DNA of 64,000 nucleotides from Adenanthera pavonina (GCA_026686845.1 JAIVEN010000013.1:5228001-5292000), one strand, 5' to 3'. Positions 26,454 to 40,200 are shown, numbered from the stretch's first letter. The notes: a model not told the origin generated them from the letters alone. Made by a program: numbers and translations.

Positions 26454-27430
26454 TTGAAAACCAATTAAAATTTACTGTACTGATGGAATAGGATTATGAA
26501 AACATATTCAATTAAATATGCAAATACTTGAAACCCTAATTTCATCCCATTTTCTATAATATGTAAAATGATCATTTAACAAAGTGATTTTAGGTAGAGT
26601 GAATAAAGAGATCAAGCAGGAATGATAAGCCCATCATTCTCCCTCTAGTCTCTCTTTATTTCATCAAAATCATATCAGGGATTAATGAAGATTGGTCCAA
26701 TTGGTTCAATTTGTGAGAATCTCATTGGTAGTCATCTATAAACACCTTTGTTCTTCTTGATTCATGCATGAGATCTACCCTCATATTGATGAGTCACTAG
26801 AACTCTAATCTCCTAAACCTTTTAATTGATGAAAAAATGGGTCACTTTAGAGGATTTTAATCACTATAACACATATTACTTTGGAATAAAATTTGATTAG
26901 TTCATCTCTCCTCTTGCAATGATTCTGATGCGATGTTCGATGTTTCGTTGCCAAAGAAGCCATGAAACAAGTCATTAAAATCACTACTCCGATGATGTCA
27001 AACACGGCACTAACTGCTTCCACTCCACCCCACCAACTACTGTTCAATGGGCTCCATCAATCTCCTCAAGATAATTGGGGGTATATTGGTCATTACAGAT
27101 GGTTTCATTTGACAGAATCTCCATTCCTCAAGTTCATGGAGGGCGTGATGATTCTAACAAATGAAGCAATGGTTTTTGTTTTCTTGGAAAAAAAGGCAAA
27201 ACAAACACACCTTCTGTTGGAATGAGTTTATTCTCTTTTCCTAAGCCAATATTCTAGAAACCAAAGGGGTTCCTAAGTATTCTCTTTCATTCAACTCGAT
27301 ATTCAATTGTTTTTTTGATGGAATTATCATTATCATTTTCTTTAAACCCGAAATCCAATTTAATGAAGGAATAAAATTATAAAACAAAGATTCAGTACTT
27401 ACACATGAAAAAAGTACTTACCATCTTACT
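26454..27430. other. Intergenic DNA without a recognised gene
   Basis: Overlapping short open frames exist on both strands at 26847-27225. The minus-strand frame has a hydrophobic stretch (AVFDIIGVVILMTCFMASLA), but I see no family resemblance, no splice partners and no promoter. It could be the remnant of a gene or of a retroelement. Confidence 0.3.
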
Positions 27431-27920
27431 GCATTTTGAGATAACCACAAGTGATTATAGAGAGAAATAATCACTTATAGCGAGAGGTTGTCAAATACAT
27501 CCCACTTTTTAATAAGTATTTATGTTTTAAATAAGTGTTTACAGAAGAAATTAATTTTTTTTTACTTATGATAATCACTTATCTTCTTATAATCACTTAT
27601 TTCACTTTTTTTTCATTATCCACCAAATAATCACTTAAACTCCAATATGCAAACACTTTTTTTTTCTAAAAATTATTTGTGAGGTAAAAATATCTAAATA
27701 CAAATCACTTTTGGAGTTTAAGTGATTATTTGGTGGATAATAAAAATGAAAAGTGAAATAAGTAATTATGAAAAATAAGTAATTATCATAAGTTGAAAAA
27801 ATCAGCTTCTCCTATAAGTACTTATTTAAGGTATAAGTACTTATTGAATTTATTGTTGTGTTTGGAAAGTTTTGAGGATAAATACTTTTCACCTCTCATA
27901 AGTGCTTATTTGAACAATCC
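27430..27920. mobile_element. Tourist-like MITE related to the one at 7674, with internal foldback
   Basis: The right half (about 27713-27860) matches the 7674-8027 element over AAGTGAAATAAGT, ATTATCATAAG and CTTATTTxAGGTATAAGT. Positions 27615-27643 and 27713-27741 are perfect inverted repeats of 29 bp (key core TCCACCAAATAATCACTTAA), so this copy could form a long hairpin with a loop of about 69 nt. Exact outer ends were not resolved. Confidence 0.6.
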
Positions 27921-29852
27921 AAATAGACATTTATTCATAAACTAATTCGAAGATATCCTTAATTTCATAACATTATCTATAAACACACATTGCCCATAGG
28001 CTTAAAGCTGAAGCCGGATAGTTAGCCAAAAACGAAAAAGCTGAAGCCGGATAAACCAAGTTCGAGAGCAAAATGATAGCTTCTAGAAAAGTTGAAGGAG
28101 TCAGAGGCCGAGGAAGGGATGAGCCTGATTTTAATATTGTTCAAAATTTAAAAATTTGATTTCTTTTTAATATCTTAAAACCTAAGACCCAATCAAGTTC
28201 AAGGCGTATATGCTTAGATTGCAAAGTGCAAACACTCACATAATTAAATTTGATAAATGATTAATTGGTTATAAAATATTCTTGATGTTGACTAATGAAA
28301 CTTATCCCCTTATCCCATTATATAGGTCCGTGTTGCTTACTTGTAAATAATATATGAAGATCAATTCATATAAAATATAGCACCAATCGATTGAGTTATT
28401 GCATCTGTTTCTTAGGGTTATTGCTCCCATTTCTTGAGTAAAGAAAGACAAGTCACCCTCGGTTTTAACCAAATGAGCTTTCCATTAATTTTAGAGATTT
28501 TTTTTTATGACACCAACCAAGATTTAGTAGTTACATTGAATCAGGATTGATTCAGTTTACGCCAAATAGGACCACAAGCCAAATATGAGTATTTAATATA
28601 GCTGTATATTTAATTTGGGTTCAAATTCAAGATTAATGGTTAAGTTAGCACAATAATTTATTAGCTGAACTATATGCTGGTTAGTTTTAGGAATTTATTT
28701 AGTGACCAATATTTACCAAATGCATTCTCTGATTTTTTATGCATTAAAATAATGAAGATGTGTGACTTGAGGAAAACATTGATTGAAAAATATTGAAAAA
28801 AAAATTATGCCTTTCAGCTTATACAAAATTACAAATTTTACTTATCAACTTCAGTTCGTATTTTACGCATCTTCCATTTTATTTTTTTTTTTTAACTTGT
28901 GAAGTTGCTAAGAAACAGAGCCTTGTTATTAATGAATTTAATGCCCGTTTAGTTTACTTTTTGTAAAAAAATTTTTAGAATAATCACAATTTATAAAAAT
29001 AAAATTTAAATAAAAATAAAAAAATTTATTATAAACCTATTTAAATAAAAATGAAAAAAATGACGATTAGAAATTTGCAAAAGTACAAGCCAAATAAACA
29101 CTAAATAAATCACATATTAACACAGAAAACTCCTGATGATGTTACTATGTGAATTGTTTCACGTACAGTCAAATTCTTTTCTTTTTGCATGCAAAGCCAA
29201 TGGAAAGCTTATAATTCGACGTTTGTGAGCAGTAGGAATATACTCCATAGGTCTCACACAATGCTGATTTTCTAGTAACTTCTACTGGTCGAGCTAACTT
29301 TTTTAATTTATGCAAACTTGATTGTGGACTTGAGATTAAATTATAATAACTATGATGGGTTTAAAAGAAATTAAACACAATATACATAGTGTTAAAGCAA
29401 TGTACCATGCATGCAATAAAAAAGCAATTTAATATATATTTTCAGTAATTTCAGATAAACAATTAAAACACCACTAATATCACACATGAACATTCACACA
29501 AACGTGCTTAGCAACGAGAATAAGGTCATGTATCTGTGTGGGTGTGTGTGTAAGAGAGTCCAATATAATTTGAGAAATAGAAGACAACAAAAATTGGATC
29601 TAGCTTTTTTGATCATATTTTGCAGATCAGTGTAATAATTTCTCTTAAACTTATTTTTTCTCTCCATATACATAAAAAAAAGCTAATTTGAATATAATCT
29701 GTAAAAATTAATTTGCAAAGAAGCCAAGTAAAGAAAGATCGTCATGCATGTAATGAAACTTTTAAATCATTTATAAGACAGAAGTGGATTCATGTTCCCC
29801 CAATGGCCAGATTTGAACTGTTTCATCAGCACTCAATAATTATTAAAAGTTA
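27921..29852. other. AT-rich intergenic DNA, no gene recognised
   Basis: No coding or RNA gene could be supported here. Base composition is strongly A/T with short homopolymers. Short direct repeats occur (GCTGAAGCCGGATA twice near 28008-28055). Confidence 0.35.
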
Positions 29853-30117
29853 CTCCCTCCGGTCCTATATATAGGACATTTTGTCTTGATTTTAAATATA
29901 AGACTCTTTACAATATACGAGGTGATATTTATTACATATTTCCAAAAAAAAGTCCCTATTTAATATATTTAAAGAGAAAAAGAGAGAGATTAAATAAGGG
30001 CAGTTTTAGAACAATGTTAAGATTTTCAGAAAAATCGAGGTAGTTAATTAGTTTTAATTTCCCTTCTTAATTCGTGTGATTTAATTAAAATAGTCTTATA
30101 TTAAGGATCAGAGAGAG
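29853..30117. mobile_element. Stowaway-type MITE, 265 bp
   Basis: The left end is CTCCCTCCGGTCC, the right end GGATCAGAGAGAG, and TA lies on each side (29851-29852 and 30118-30119). The interior (ATATAGGACATTTT, AGGTGATATTTATTACATAT, TTCGTGTGATT) is shared with the copies at 32350 and 52760. Non-coding. Confidence 0.8.
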
Positions 30118-32349
30118 TATAATCATTATAATAAATGAATAATTATACTGTTTCTGGTGACTGATTATAAAACAAATCATGAGCTTAAAGTCCAATTTTT
30201 TTTTTAAAGTGTCTCCCTCTAGTTTGATGATGATAACTATGTTTGCATGAGTGCAAGCAGTTTTTTCCCCCCTAAAATACAAAAGTGATAGTATTTTTTT
30301 GGGCCAATAATTGATTTGTGATATTAATTATCTCAATTTTTACATTAATTAGTTACCATCTAAGTTCGTTTTCAATTGATATATAATGTGTACATGTTTT
30401 TAAGACATTTTTTTATCTAATTGAATTCAGCATTAGAAGACTAATAATTTGTATATCATATTCAATGATCAAAATGGTTTTTTCATTTCAATTGAAGTTA
30501 TGGGATTGAGCAATATTACTTAATGCGGGTGATAGTTTAAAACCCCTCCTAATAATCAAAATGGTCTTTCTCAAACCAGTGGTAAGTAAAATGCTGTCTA
30601 ATTAGATATATAGTTGTATGATTAATTTTTACTGCACCATAATATGTGAACCAACCCTATCCTTCATTTTGGATTTTCAACAAAAAGAAAAACATTTTGA
30701 ATAATTCTGTCAAAAAAGAAAAATATATAAAAATGACACTTTTCCACTACTCCACTTGAACAGCTCAATTATAATTTTTTATTTTGATATTTTTCATAAA
30801 ATAAAATCTCATCTAATGGAAATTAAAAACATAACTTTTTTATATTAAATAAAACATAAATAAATAATATGACAAAAAATGTGGAGAGCACAAAATCAAG
30901 GGATAATTAATTTTTGGTACAAAAAAATTAAGATATTTGATTTTTAGTATTATAGTTCATTTTTTTTGTCAAACTCGAATTTCTCAAAAATTTCCAATTA
31001 CGTCTTAAATTTTTTTAATAACTGAAACTCAAAAAATTTTAATTTAAAATCAATTTTTTTTAAAATGGGATTCGAATTTTTTTAAACAAATTATGATACC
31101 AAAAATTAAATATTTTGACTTTTTTTTTTATCATAAATCAATTGTCCCCAAAATCAAAGCAGACAATCAGTTTTCCAAGGAAATGTCAATGGGTCAAAGG
31201 TCTCCTACCTACCCTAAACATATCCGAAGATTGCAAATCTGTATCTAGTCGCATCAGAAAAGCATATCCCAAGATTGCTTTCCAAGATTTCTCAAACCAC
31301 ATTTTCAATACTTCAGAAAAATACCTCTCTATTGCTTGGAAAGATCATCATTCCCATGCATTACCTTCCCAATTTCAAGAATCATAACTTTGACTCTTTA
31401 GAAGAGTTGTCCAGCTTGATGTTGATCCACGTCCAACCCAAAGGGTATGATCTTGTGAGCGGTAATTTCAATACATGCCAAATACTAATGACTAATGATA
31501 TGGTCCCATGCATTACAAAAAAAAAAAATTGAAGAAGAAAATCACACTCTTTATGTATTCCATTAGTATATAATATAAGGTATTTGTAATAATTTTATGT
31601 ATTTTAAGAAAATTTTGTTAGATCATTAGTTTTTTTTTTAAAAGAGTAAAAGGCTTACTTTTATCCCTACTTACCCTATTATTCTAACACAAGTTATAAG
31701 ACTAATTGTTAAATAAATGAGAGATAAAAGAGACAAATAAGTACATGACATCTTATATTATATTATGAACTAATTTTTTTAAAAAATATCTTACAATATG
31801 AATAGGAAAAATAACTTATAAGACATCAGATGTTGCACCCCTCTTAGAAAATTGACTTTTTTTAATTTAAAAGTTATAAATGATAAAATATGTTTCCCAG
31901 GGATCATGCATTTATATATTTATGCAGTTTTATCTTATTCTATATTTTTTTACTGATACTATATAATATCATGACTATGAAGATGTTTTTATTATGTAAT
32001 ATTTAAATTGAAGAAAAAATAAAAATAATAAAATTTTATAGTAATATAATTATAAAAAAATTATTTTGATTTCTAAACTTAAATATTGAAAACAGAAAAA
32101 CCAACAAAAAGAAAAGAAAAAAAATGCAGAGGGCAGGATGGCAGGAGACACCCTTCCCCCCTCCTCCTCTTCTTCTTCCAGGAGTATCTTAGTCAGAAAT
32201 AGGGATTAACCTCTCTTTAATAAAGAGGATAAAGGATAAATTTTTTCTAATTAAATTTAGTTCACATACAAGAGTTAAAAACCTAACTTTCTACCATTTG
32301 TTGAAACATGAAAGTTGCTATTATTTAAGCCAATTTAAGTTGATAAATA
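30118..32349. other. AT-rich intergenic DNA with one unexplained balanced-composition block
   Basis: Most of this stretch is A/T-rich and featureless. Positions 31140-31530 are distinctly less A/T-rich and hold an open frame on the plus strand of about 90 codons (31115-31387), but with no recognisable motif. It may be a fragment of an old gene or transposon. Confidence 0.3.
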
Positions 32350-32613
32350 CTCCCTATAGTTCTATATATAGGGCATTTTACCCTAATACTATATATAAGA
32401 CTTTTTACAATATATGAGATAATATTTATTATATGTTTTAAAAAATGTTTTTATTTAATGTATTCAAAGAAAAAGAGAAAGAGATTAAATAAGGATAGTT
32501 TTTAAAAAAATATTAAAATTTTTAAAAAAATCAAGATAGTTAATTAACTTTAATTTTTATTCTTAATCTGTGTTATTCGATTAAAATGATTTTATATTAA
32601 AAACAAGAAAAAA
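32350..32613. mobile_element. Stowaway-type MITE, 264 bp
   Basis: The left end is CTCCCTATAGTTC, and TA flanks both edges (32348-32349 and 32614-32615). The interior is clearly homologous to the 29853 copy (TATATATAGGGCATTTT, GAGATAATATTTATTATATG, TGTGTTATTCGATTAAAAT). The right terminal repeat is decayed. Confidence 0.7.
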
Positions 32614-33800
32614 TATACTGTATTCTTTAAAAGAAATAAGGATGTGATATTGTAGTTATTACTTTGAAAGAAATAAATACAAATCAGTTTCATTAACATC
32701 GAGCTAAATCCTCCACTATTAATAACGGATCTAGCGTTTATGCCAGAATAATATCAGAGATATGAAACGCAAAAGGAAACATTTCCACATCAGAAATTCA
32801 TTTCTCTGTGTGACTGAGTCTCAACGTCAACATAAGAAGTGGTGAGAAAAGCAAAGCTTGATCCCCAAAATCACGCATTTATTTGGCCTAACTAGAAGCA
32901 TATTCTGTGCATCCCTTGCAAATATTCCCTTACTATTTGTCTCCTCAAGGTGAATTCAAGCTGGAGGGGTTAAATATAATTTAAACCCTCCCTCAATAAA
33001 TAACTATATAAATTGCTTTCAAACTCATACACAGGAAAATTCCTAAACTTTTCTTTTCCATTTAAGAAAGCTGCTGAACATTTGAGCTTCATATTTACTG
33101 TAGCTTTTTGGAGTTGACAATAAAATTTGAAATCCTACAAAATGACACATCTGCCCTTCATGGAGCTCAAACATGACTGTAACACATAAAAGTCTTATAT
33201 ATTTGATAACAATGGAGGAAAATGATTTTTTTCCTCTCATTCTTCTACAATATGTTTTTATATTCATCAACTAATAATTTTTTATTTGTATTAATTTTTT
33301 AAATGAGTAGATAAATATTTTTTATTTTGAAAATTGATCTTTTTCATATGATTTTACTTAACTTTATGTGTCAAACGAGTTCTCACTTTATGATAATTAA
33401 TTTTCTCAAACAAAAAATTCATGCTGTAAAAATAGATACCTTGATAATTTTTAAATTTATCATTTATTTTTTTAATTAATTTATTTTCTTGATATTACAA
33501 TAATGTTTCAAATTTATTTTTAGTTAAAACATCTTTATAATAATTGAAAAATTAAATTATAATTTACAAGACATAAATATGAATAATAAATATATTTTTT
33601 TAAAAATTAATTTTTAAAATTATTACCCATCACTGATATAAGTTAAGTCATAATTTATATATATATTTTAATTTTTAATAAGGTGAAGGTGAGGGTCATG
33701 TCAATATCCCACAAAACAAAAGGGTAAAATGGTAAAAGAAGATATAGCCGAGGAGTTTCCAAGCCAGCGCGTCTTCCCCAGTGTCACCCCTCACCTTCTC
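32614..33800. other. Intergenic DNA and ITPK promoter region
   Basis: No gene was seen. From about 33690 the sequence becomes richer in G/C and purines, leading into the ITPK promoter. Confidence 0.4.
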
Positions 33801-33803
33801 TAT

Positions 33804-33810
33804 TTATATA
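33804..33810 (+). promoter_or_regulatory. Probable TATA box of the ITPK gene
   Basis: TTATATA is followed by a CT-rich stretch typical of a plant transcription start and leader. It would place the mRNA start near 33835, about 415 nt upstream of the ITPK start codon unless an intron is removed from the leader. Confidence 0.45.
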
Positions 33811-33911
33811 TCTCTCTATCTTCACAACTAGACTCAATCCTTTCTGCAAACTGAATATTCCCCCCAAAAATTCATCCACTCTCTCTCTCTTCTCTCGCCT
33901 TTCTCACTTGG

Positions 33912-34106
33912 ATGTTCCCTCTCATACATGTACCTGTAGAGATAGATTCTCTTTGGAGGGAGACCTCGATATTCCTTATCTGGTCTTTACTTTTAACTTT
34001 TAAATCCTCTAGCAGAGGGATACATAGTGCACAAGAAGTTATAAAGATGCCCTTAGGTTCCAATTCTATAAGAATATCCGTACAAGGGATTCCATTTCTT
34101 GTGTGA
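33912..34106 (+). other. Upstream open reading frame in the ITPK leader
   Basis: A 64-codon frame with its own ATG and stop lies wholly upstream of the ITPK start codon, in a different frame. It starts MFPLIHVPVEIDSLW and contains a hydrophobic segment. I do not recognise it. If the leader is unspliced, a scanning ribosome would meet it first and it could reduce ITPK translation. Alternatively the region is an unrecognised leader intron, in which case this frame is meaningless. Confidence 0.35.
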
Positions 34107-34249
34107 TTTTGCTATTCCTCGTTTCCGTATTGGTTGATCTTTTTTGGGAGTCTTATCGTGGGACGGTAGAATACAAGAAAATTGAAAACATAGGCGTAGA
34201 AGAAACGAAAGGAATTAATCTTTCTTTAGGGTTCTTGGGAAGTGCGAAC

Positions 34250-37200
34250 ATGAGGTTTGATGGAGAAATCCCCCCTGAAGTGGAGGGGGAGAGTAAAGAG
34301 AAAGAAGTGAATTCAATGGTGCATTCGATCGGCGGTGGCGGGTCTCCACAGCCACAGAAACTGGTGGTTGGGTATGCCTTGACGCCCAAGAAGAAGAACA
34401 GCTTTTTAAAGCCCAAGTTTATTAGTCTTGCCCGGTATTTATCCTGTTGCTTGTTCTTGTTCACATTATTATCACACCTTTTTCTTCATACAACGAAAAG
34501 TATGACTGTTGGTCCGTGGATATTTATGTAATATTGAAGTTTCTTTGTAACTTCCAGAAATGGATTGCCAAAAAATTTTGTGTTTTCTTTGAGTTTTGAT
34601 TGCTTCCTGCGCTAAAGCGGCTTTTGCAGAGGTGGGGGGGACACATGTAGTGTCTTTGTCGATGGTGGTGGAGTTATTTTGTACCCTGGCTATCACTTTC
34701 GCGAGCCGAAACCCACATTGATTCGCTTCTTGGTATCTGACATCTTGGTCTTTTCTGCCTTCTAATTTAAATGAGAATATTCCACCATATATGCCCTTTG
34801 GATTAGTCCACAATGAGAATCAAAATCAAATTTTAATACTTTTTTCTTAGATCAAACTTTTCTAATTAAAAACGATCCTCGCTTGTCTGATATGTTATTC
34901 AGCATTCTAATCTACAATTAGTTTGTTCTCTGTTCACGAAATCATTACTGCTAGAATTATTTACTGCTAATTAATAGTTGAGTCTTTTGACTTTTAGTTT
35001 ATGCGTACCAAGTTACTCTGGAACATATTTGCCTAATACAAAAATTCGTTGATGAGTTGTCTTACAGTGTCAATAATTTGTACTCCTGACACCTCCAAAT
35101 AGTGATCCTGAAAATTATGTCATACATGATGCAGGACTAAGGGAATATCTTTTGTTGCCATTGATCTAAACAAGCCCCTGTCTGAACAAGGTCCCTTTGA
35201 CATTGTTTTACACAAGGTTAGTGTCATTTCCTTCAAAATTATATCTTACTGACTTGTAATCTGTAAATGTCTTTATACTGGGCCCTTTTGTTTTACTATT
35301 TGGATTATCTGTTTTGCTGCCTTTTCTTGTTCCTAATATTCTGTTTCCGTATTATAAAATAAATTATTTCTATTTCTTTATTCTCCTATTTAGTCTGACA
35401 GGCTGTATGTTCTTTTCAGCTGTCAGGAAAGGAGTGGCGTGAAGTTATTGAGGTTTGTAAACACCAAAATACTTCTCCTCACTTTCACATTGTACTAGTA
35501 ATCCCGCAATGTTGTGATCTTGCATGACATTGTTCGAAATCATTAGCATCTACTAAAACTGGTAATGAAGCATAAAATGACAGCAGTTGGCTGAAGGACC
35601 AAATCTTCTGAATTCTTAAAACCTTATTTTTGTCTGGCATAATTTGCAGAGTTCTTGCTCTCCTCATCATGAATGGTGATCAGATAGTAGAAATCAGTCC
35701 CCCAATAATTCAAACAAGTGAGGATTTACATTTTGTGATTAATCTAAATAAATTGACAAGGCCTTGGTGAACTTAGTTGCAAAAAGAAGAAATAATTTAT
35801 CTTCTTTTTTTTTTGGGTCTTTACTGGATCGTTTTGTGGTTGAAAATGCTGTTTAAAAAATGTACTCATACAATAATTTCTATTAGTAATAAATATATAG
35901 TAGTATTCTTTTTTCCTTTTAATCTGCCCCTAAGTTTGTAAATCGTGTCACAATTTTTTGTCATGACCATACTCAGTATTTCTGGACAAAGCTTTTTATG
36001 TCGTACTTAATATTAAGTGATTGCATGAATAATGCATTTGCAAAGTACTTTTAACCTGTACTAAGTGCAAAAGGAATTATGGATATTCATTTTAAATGGA
36101 GATAGGAACTTGTGGTTAGAGAAATGGACGGTTTTCAGTTCTTCTGAAAGTGCAGTAACTAACATCCCAAATTAACATTTTTGCTTTTAAGAAATACCAT
36201 TAAATCTAACAAATTATGAGTGATGGGAGATATTTGCTGGTTATTTGAGCAGTTCCCTAACAAGGATTCACATGATCATTTTTGGCTGGAGAAAGCTCAG
36301 AATGAGTCTTATGCAGCCTGCATTCTCTTTGAACCATTACATGACTTATAAGAGATTATGTACATTTTAAATTGACGTCCTTTTAATCCTAATTGTTTTG
36401 TCATTCAAGGGCCTCTCTGTGCATATATGTTTTAGAAGAAAAAGGAGAGAGAGATATTCCTTGGATCCTATATCTACAAGTAGTCAGTGAAACTATCACA
36501 AACAGGTAAAAATATAGGAGAACTGATGTCCAATGATATTTGAAAGAGGAATACGGCCTGCTCTATGGTAGCTATAGCTTACCAATTGTCACCTGGGAAA
36601 GAGAAAGTAGTCTTATGATAACATGTGATGTGCTCTCTTTTTGACAGTGCAAAGGTTTTTCTTCAATCGCTAGGTTCTTTTTCCCTTGGGTTCCCTTATG
36701 AACATTAATCAGATTGTCCTCACCATCCTGAAATGAGGGAATATAGGTGTTACTTTGATTGAAAGAGTCAGGGAAGTTGACAGTTGGTTAGATGTCTCTA
36801 TGGAATAAAAATGCTGATTGATTGGTCTGCCCTTACACATTAAGTCCTGCCTGTTTCAGTATTTATTGTAGTGAATGCTTCTTTAATATTACGTATATAT
36901 TTTTCTGTTGGATGCGGTGAAATGTTGTGGCTTATAACGTTGGGTTGGTCAGCACGGACAAAATAGAACTTCCTCCTTGTAAGATACAAAATACAGCTTT
37001 TGCCATTTCATTGATCTGGAAGGAATACTGTTCTCTTGAACTTTCTTTTTTTTAATTCTCACCTTTTCTGTAGATAAAGAACAGGGATGGGTGAGACTAT
37101 AGTTTAGTTTTAGTAGCCAAAATGCTACATGTGAAATGCAGTTGTCTGGTGGTTCCAAAGACACGTATTGATGTGAGACCATTAGATGAAAGCTACTGAA

Positions 37201-40200
37201 TGAAGTCTTTGGGGTTCTCTTATTCACCAATTGACTATAAATGATATGGAGAAATCTCATCTTTGAACTGTCAATGCAAGTTTGCTTTCTTGCTTCTTCT
37301 GTATTCTGAAGAAAGTTTGCTTGATGCTGTAGTTGGCCTTAGTATTAAACCATTTTGTGCTGCATTTGTTGACTAGCCTTCCTAAAGCTGACCAATTTAA
37401 AATTGTTTTCACATGCTTTCTATATAGTCTTTGAAGTCTGTGTTATAAATGGGATGGCTAATTTTACCCTTTTATCTTTGTTTTTCAAAGGACTACAGTA
37501 TAAAACACCCTGAAGTTATCATTGTCGATCCTCCAGATGCAATTCAACATTTGCAAAATCGCCAGTCCATGCAGCAAGTTGTGGCAGATTTAAACATGTC
37601 TGACTGCCATGGTAGCTTATTTGCCTTAAATGATGGAAATTAGAACTTTTCATCCCAAAATGCTTGGGACTTTTTATATGAATTGTTTAAGAAAGCTATG
37701 AGGATTTCAATAAGAAGTTTGTCTAGGGCTGCATACTCAGTGAACTATTAGAGCATGTAACAAAAATGTAGGAACAAGTTTATTGCCTTTTGTGTTTTAA
37801 GTTGAATTGTATTCTTTATTTGGTAAACTAGGCCTGTGCAATAATGACCAATATTTCTGTTGTTTATCAACTGTTATCTTTAGGCAAAGTTGGTATTCCA
37901 CGACACTTGGTTATCACAAAAGACCAGTCATCCATTCCTTATGAAGCTGCTAAAGCTGGAATGAAGTTGCCACTAGGTATGTATCTTTATTTTCTTTTCG
38001 GATCACTACTTTAGTGCTAGTAATGGAGTATGGTAATTACTTTGACTTTTGGTATGGTGTGATTTCAGCCAATATCTCCATTGCTTTGATCTTGGATGAT
38101 GCATGAGAATAAATTTAAATATTTGAATGAGCTTCTATGTGTCTTGGTTTTGCTCTGTCAGTTAATCTCCTTCTTAGATGTTGTGTCTAATGAACCAAAG
38201 AATATATATAGTTAGTATTCGTGCGGAATTTCCTAGTTGTTCTGATTATCCTTGTTGGGTATTTTCAGATTTACTGTCAACTTTTGCATTGATATGAATT
38301 TTAAAATATTCACATGTTCATTTGTCATTTTCAGTTGTAAAACCTTTAGTTGTGGATGGCAGTGCAAAGTCACACGAACTATTTCTTGCTTATGATGAAT
38401 TCTCTCTTTCAGCGCTTGAACCTCCATTGATTCTGCAAGAGTTTGTCAATCATGGTTTGTGAACTGATATGCAAGTCTTAGTAATTTTATATGGTTAGTT
38501 TAATTTACATTATAATCTATTGAGTGAGGTTTGACATTGCAGGTGGTCTTCTCTTTAAGATTTATATTATTGGGGAAACCATAAAGGTTGTAAGGCGTTT
38601 CTCTCTACCTAATGTCAATAAAGCTGAGCTATCAAAAGTAGCTGGTGTAATGCGTTTTCCAAGGGTTTCAAGTGCAGCAGCTTCTGCGGATGATGCTGAT
38701 TTAGATCCCAGTGTTGCCGGTGAGACTTGGAAAACTTTCTTCCTCCTCCTGCCAAAACAAAAATAAAAGGGATATTTATTTATGAGCTAGTCTGTCACCT
38801 GTATGTCTTCAATGGTAATTTGTTTAGCCTTTTACAATGAGGTACTGTTTGGTTCAAACCTCAAATCTGATCTGTATATTGTATCATCATTGGTGAATTT
38901 GGACTCTTTTTTTTTTCCTCTTTCATTAGGCTGTAGTTAGGTTGACACGTATATATAATTGCTTTCGATTACATGATTGGAACAACTGGCTCCTTTCTCC
39001 TTAATGTGGCATTATTGTTGCAGAACTTCCACCAAAACCCTTGTTGGAGAGGCTTGCAATGGAGCTTCGTCTCAGATTGGTAATTTTGCATTAGTTTACT
39101 TCCTTTTGCTGTGCAGTCTCTTTTTTTTCTTGATGATAAACTTAAAATAGATTGCACAACCTTGTCTAGGGTCTCCGCTTGTTCAACGTGGATATGATCC
39201 GGGAACATGGGACCAAGGATGTCTTTTATGTCATTGATATCAACTACTTTCCTGGTAAGTACAATTTATTTATTTATGTTTTGTATTTAAGTTAGTTATG
39301 TAGTTTATGTAGTTTCTGGTTGTTATCTCAAATGTATGATGGACTATGGTGCTGGTTCTTGGTCTTTCTTGCACGTCATTCTCTGTCAGAGGGATTCCCC
39401 CGTTTATGTCATTGAGCTGTTGTTGTCTAGGCACTGTATGTTTAGGTCCAAGGTGATAATTGAATTTGCAGTTTTTTCCTGAAAACAACTTAAAACTAAA
39501 ATATGTTTGGCAAGTGGTATTTGTGGAAGAAACTTAAGTTAGAAGTTTTTCATTGTGTGTCTCTCTCTTTTCAGACATATATATTAATTGGGTAATAAGC
39601 CTTAAGGTTTTGTGATTTCATCTCTTTTAGTAAATATAGAAAGGTAGGATTGAATGAAATGCTCTAAACAAGTATATGTGAGTGATCTAGTAGTAAGTAG
39701 TCCACGTTTGTACACCCTTAGGAATGTGCTCCCGGTGTAAATCCCATTTGGATATACATTTGATTTGGATGGTCCATTTCTTTTTTATTTATATTTTTGC
39801 ATGTATAATAGCATTATTTATTACAATTTCATAGTTAGAAGATTGAGCTTTTGGGGGAGGGTTCCCCATCTCACTTGCATACATATTGTTTTATATCCTG
39901 CTTTATTTAAAATAAAAAAAATTAATTTAATAAACAATCTTGATGATCCAAATCTAATTTGGAAGGTATAGATGTCTGAGATGGGCACCGATTCAGAATG
40001 CAGTGGTGTGGGCTTAGGTAGTTTTGTGACTTGTGAGAGGTCTAATTATCATTTATCATTTCCATAGTATCAAGTACCCACCAAAAAAAAAAACTGTTGT
40101 TACATACTAGTCTGAAAAATTAGTTATACTGAGCTCGATGTTAGGTAACTGAGAGGACCCCCTTGATAATGTTACAAGAAATACCACAGCCTCCACAGGG

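Noticed and set aside
33900..34250. Possible plastid DNA insertion in the ITPK leader
   Set aside because: The phrasing suggested organelle DNA, but I could not match it to any plastid gene I know, so I report only the upstream frames.
34472..34813. Minus-strand frame over ITPK intron 1
   Set aside because: It lies in the intron antisense to a well-supported gene, with no motif.
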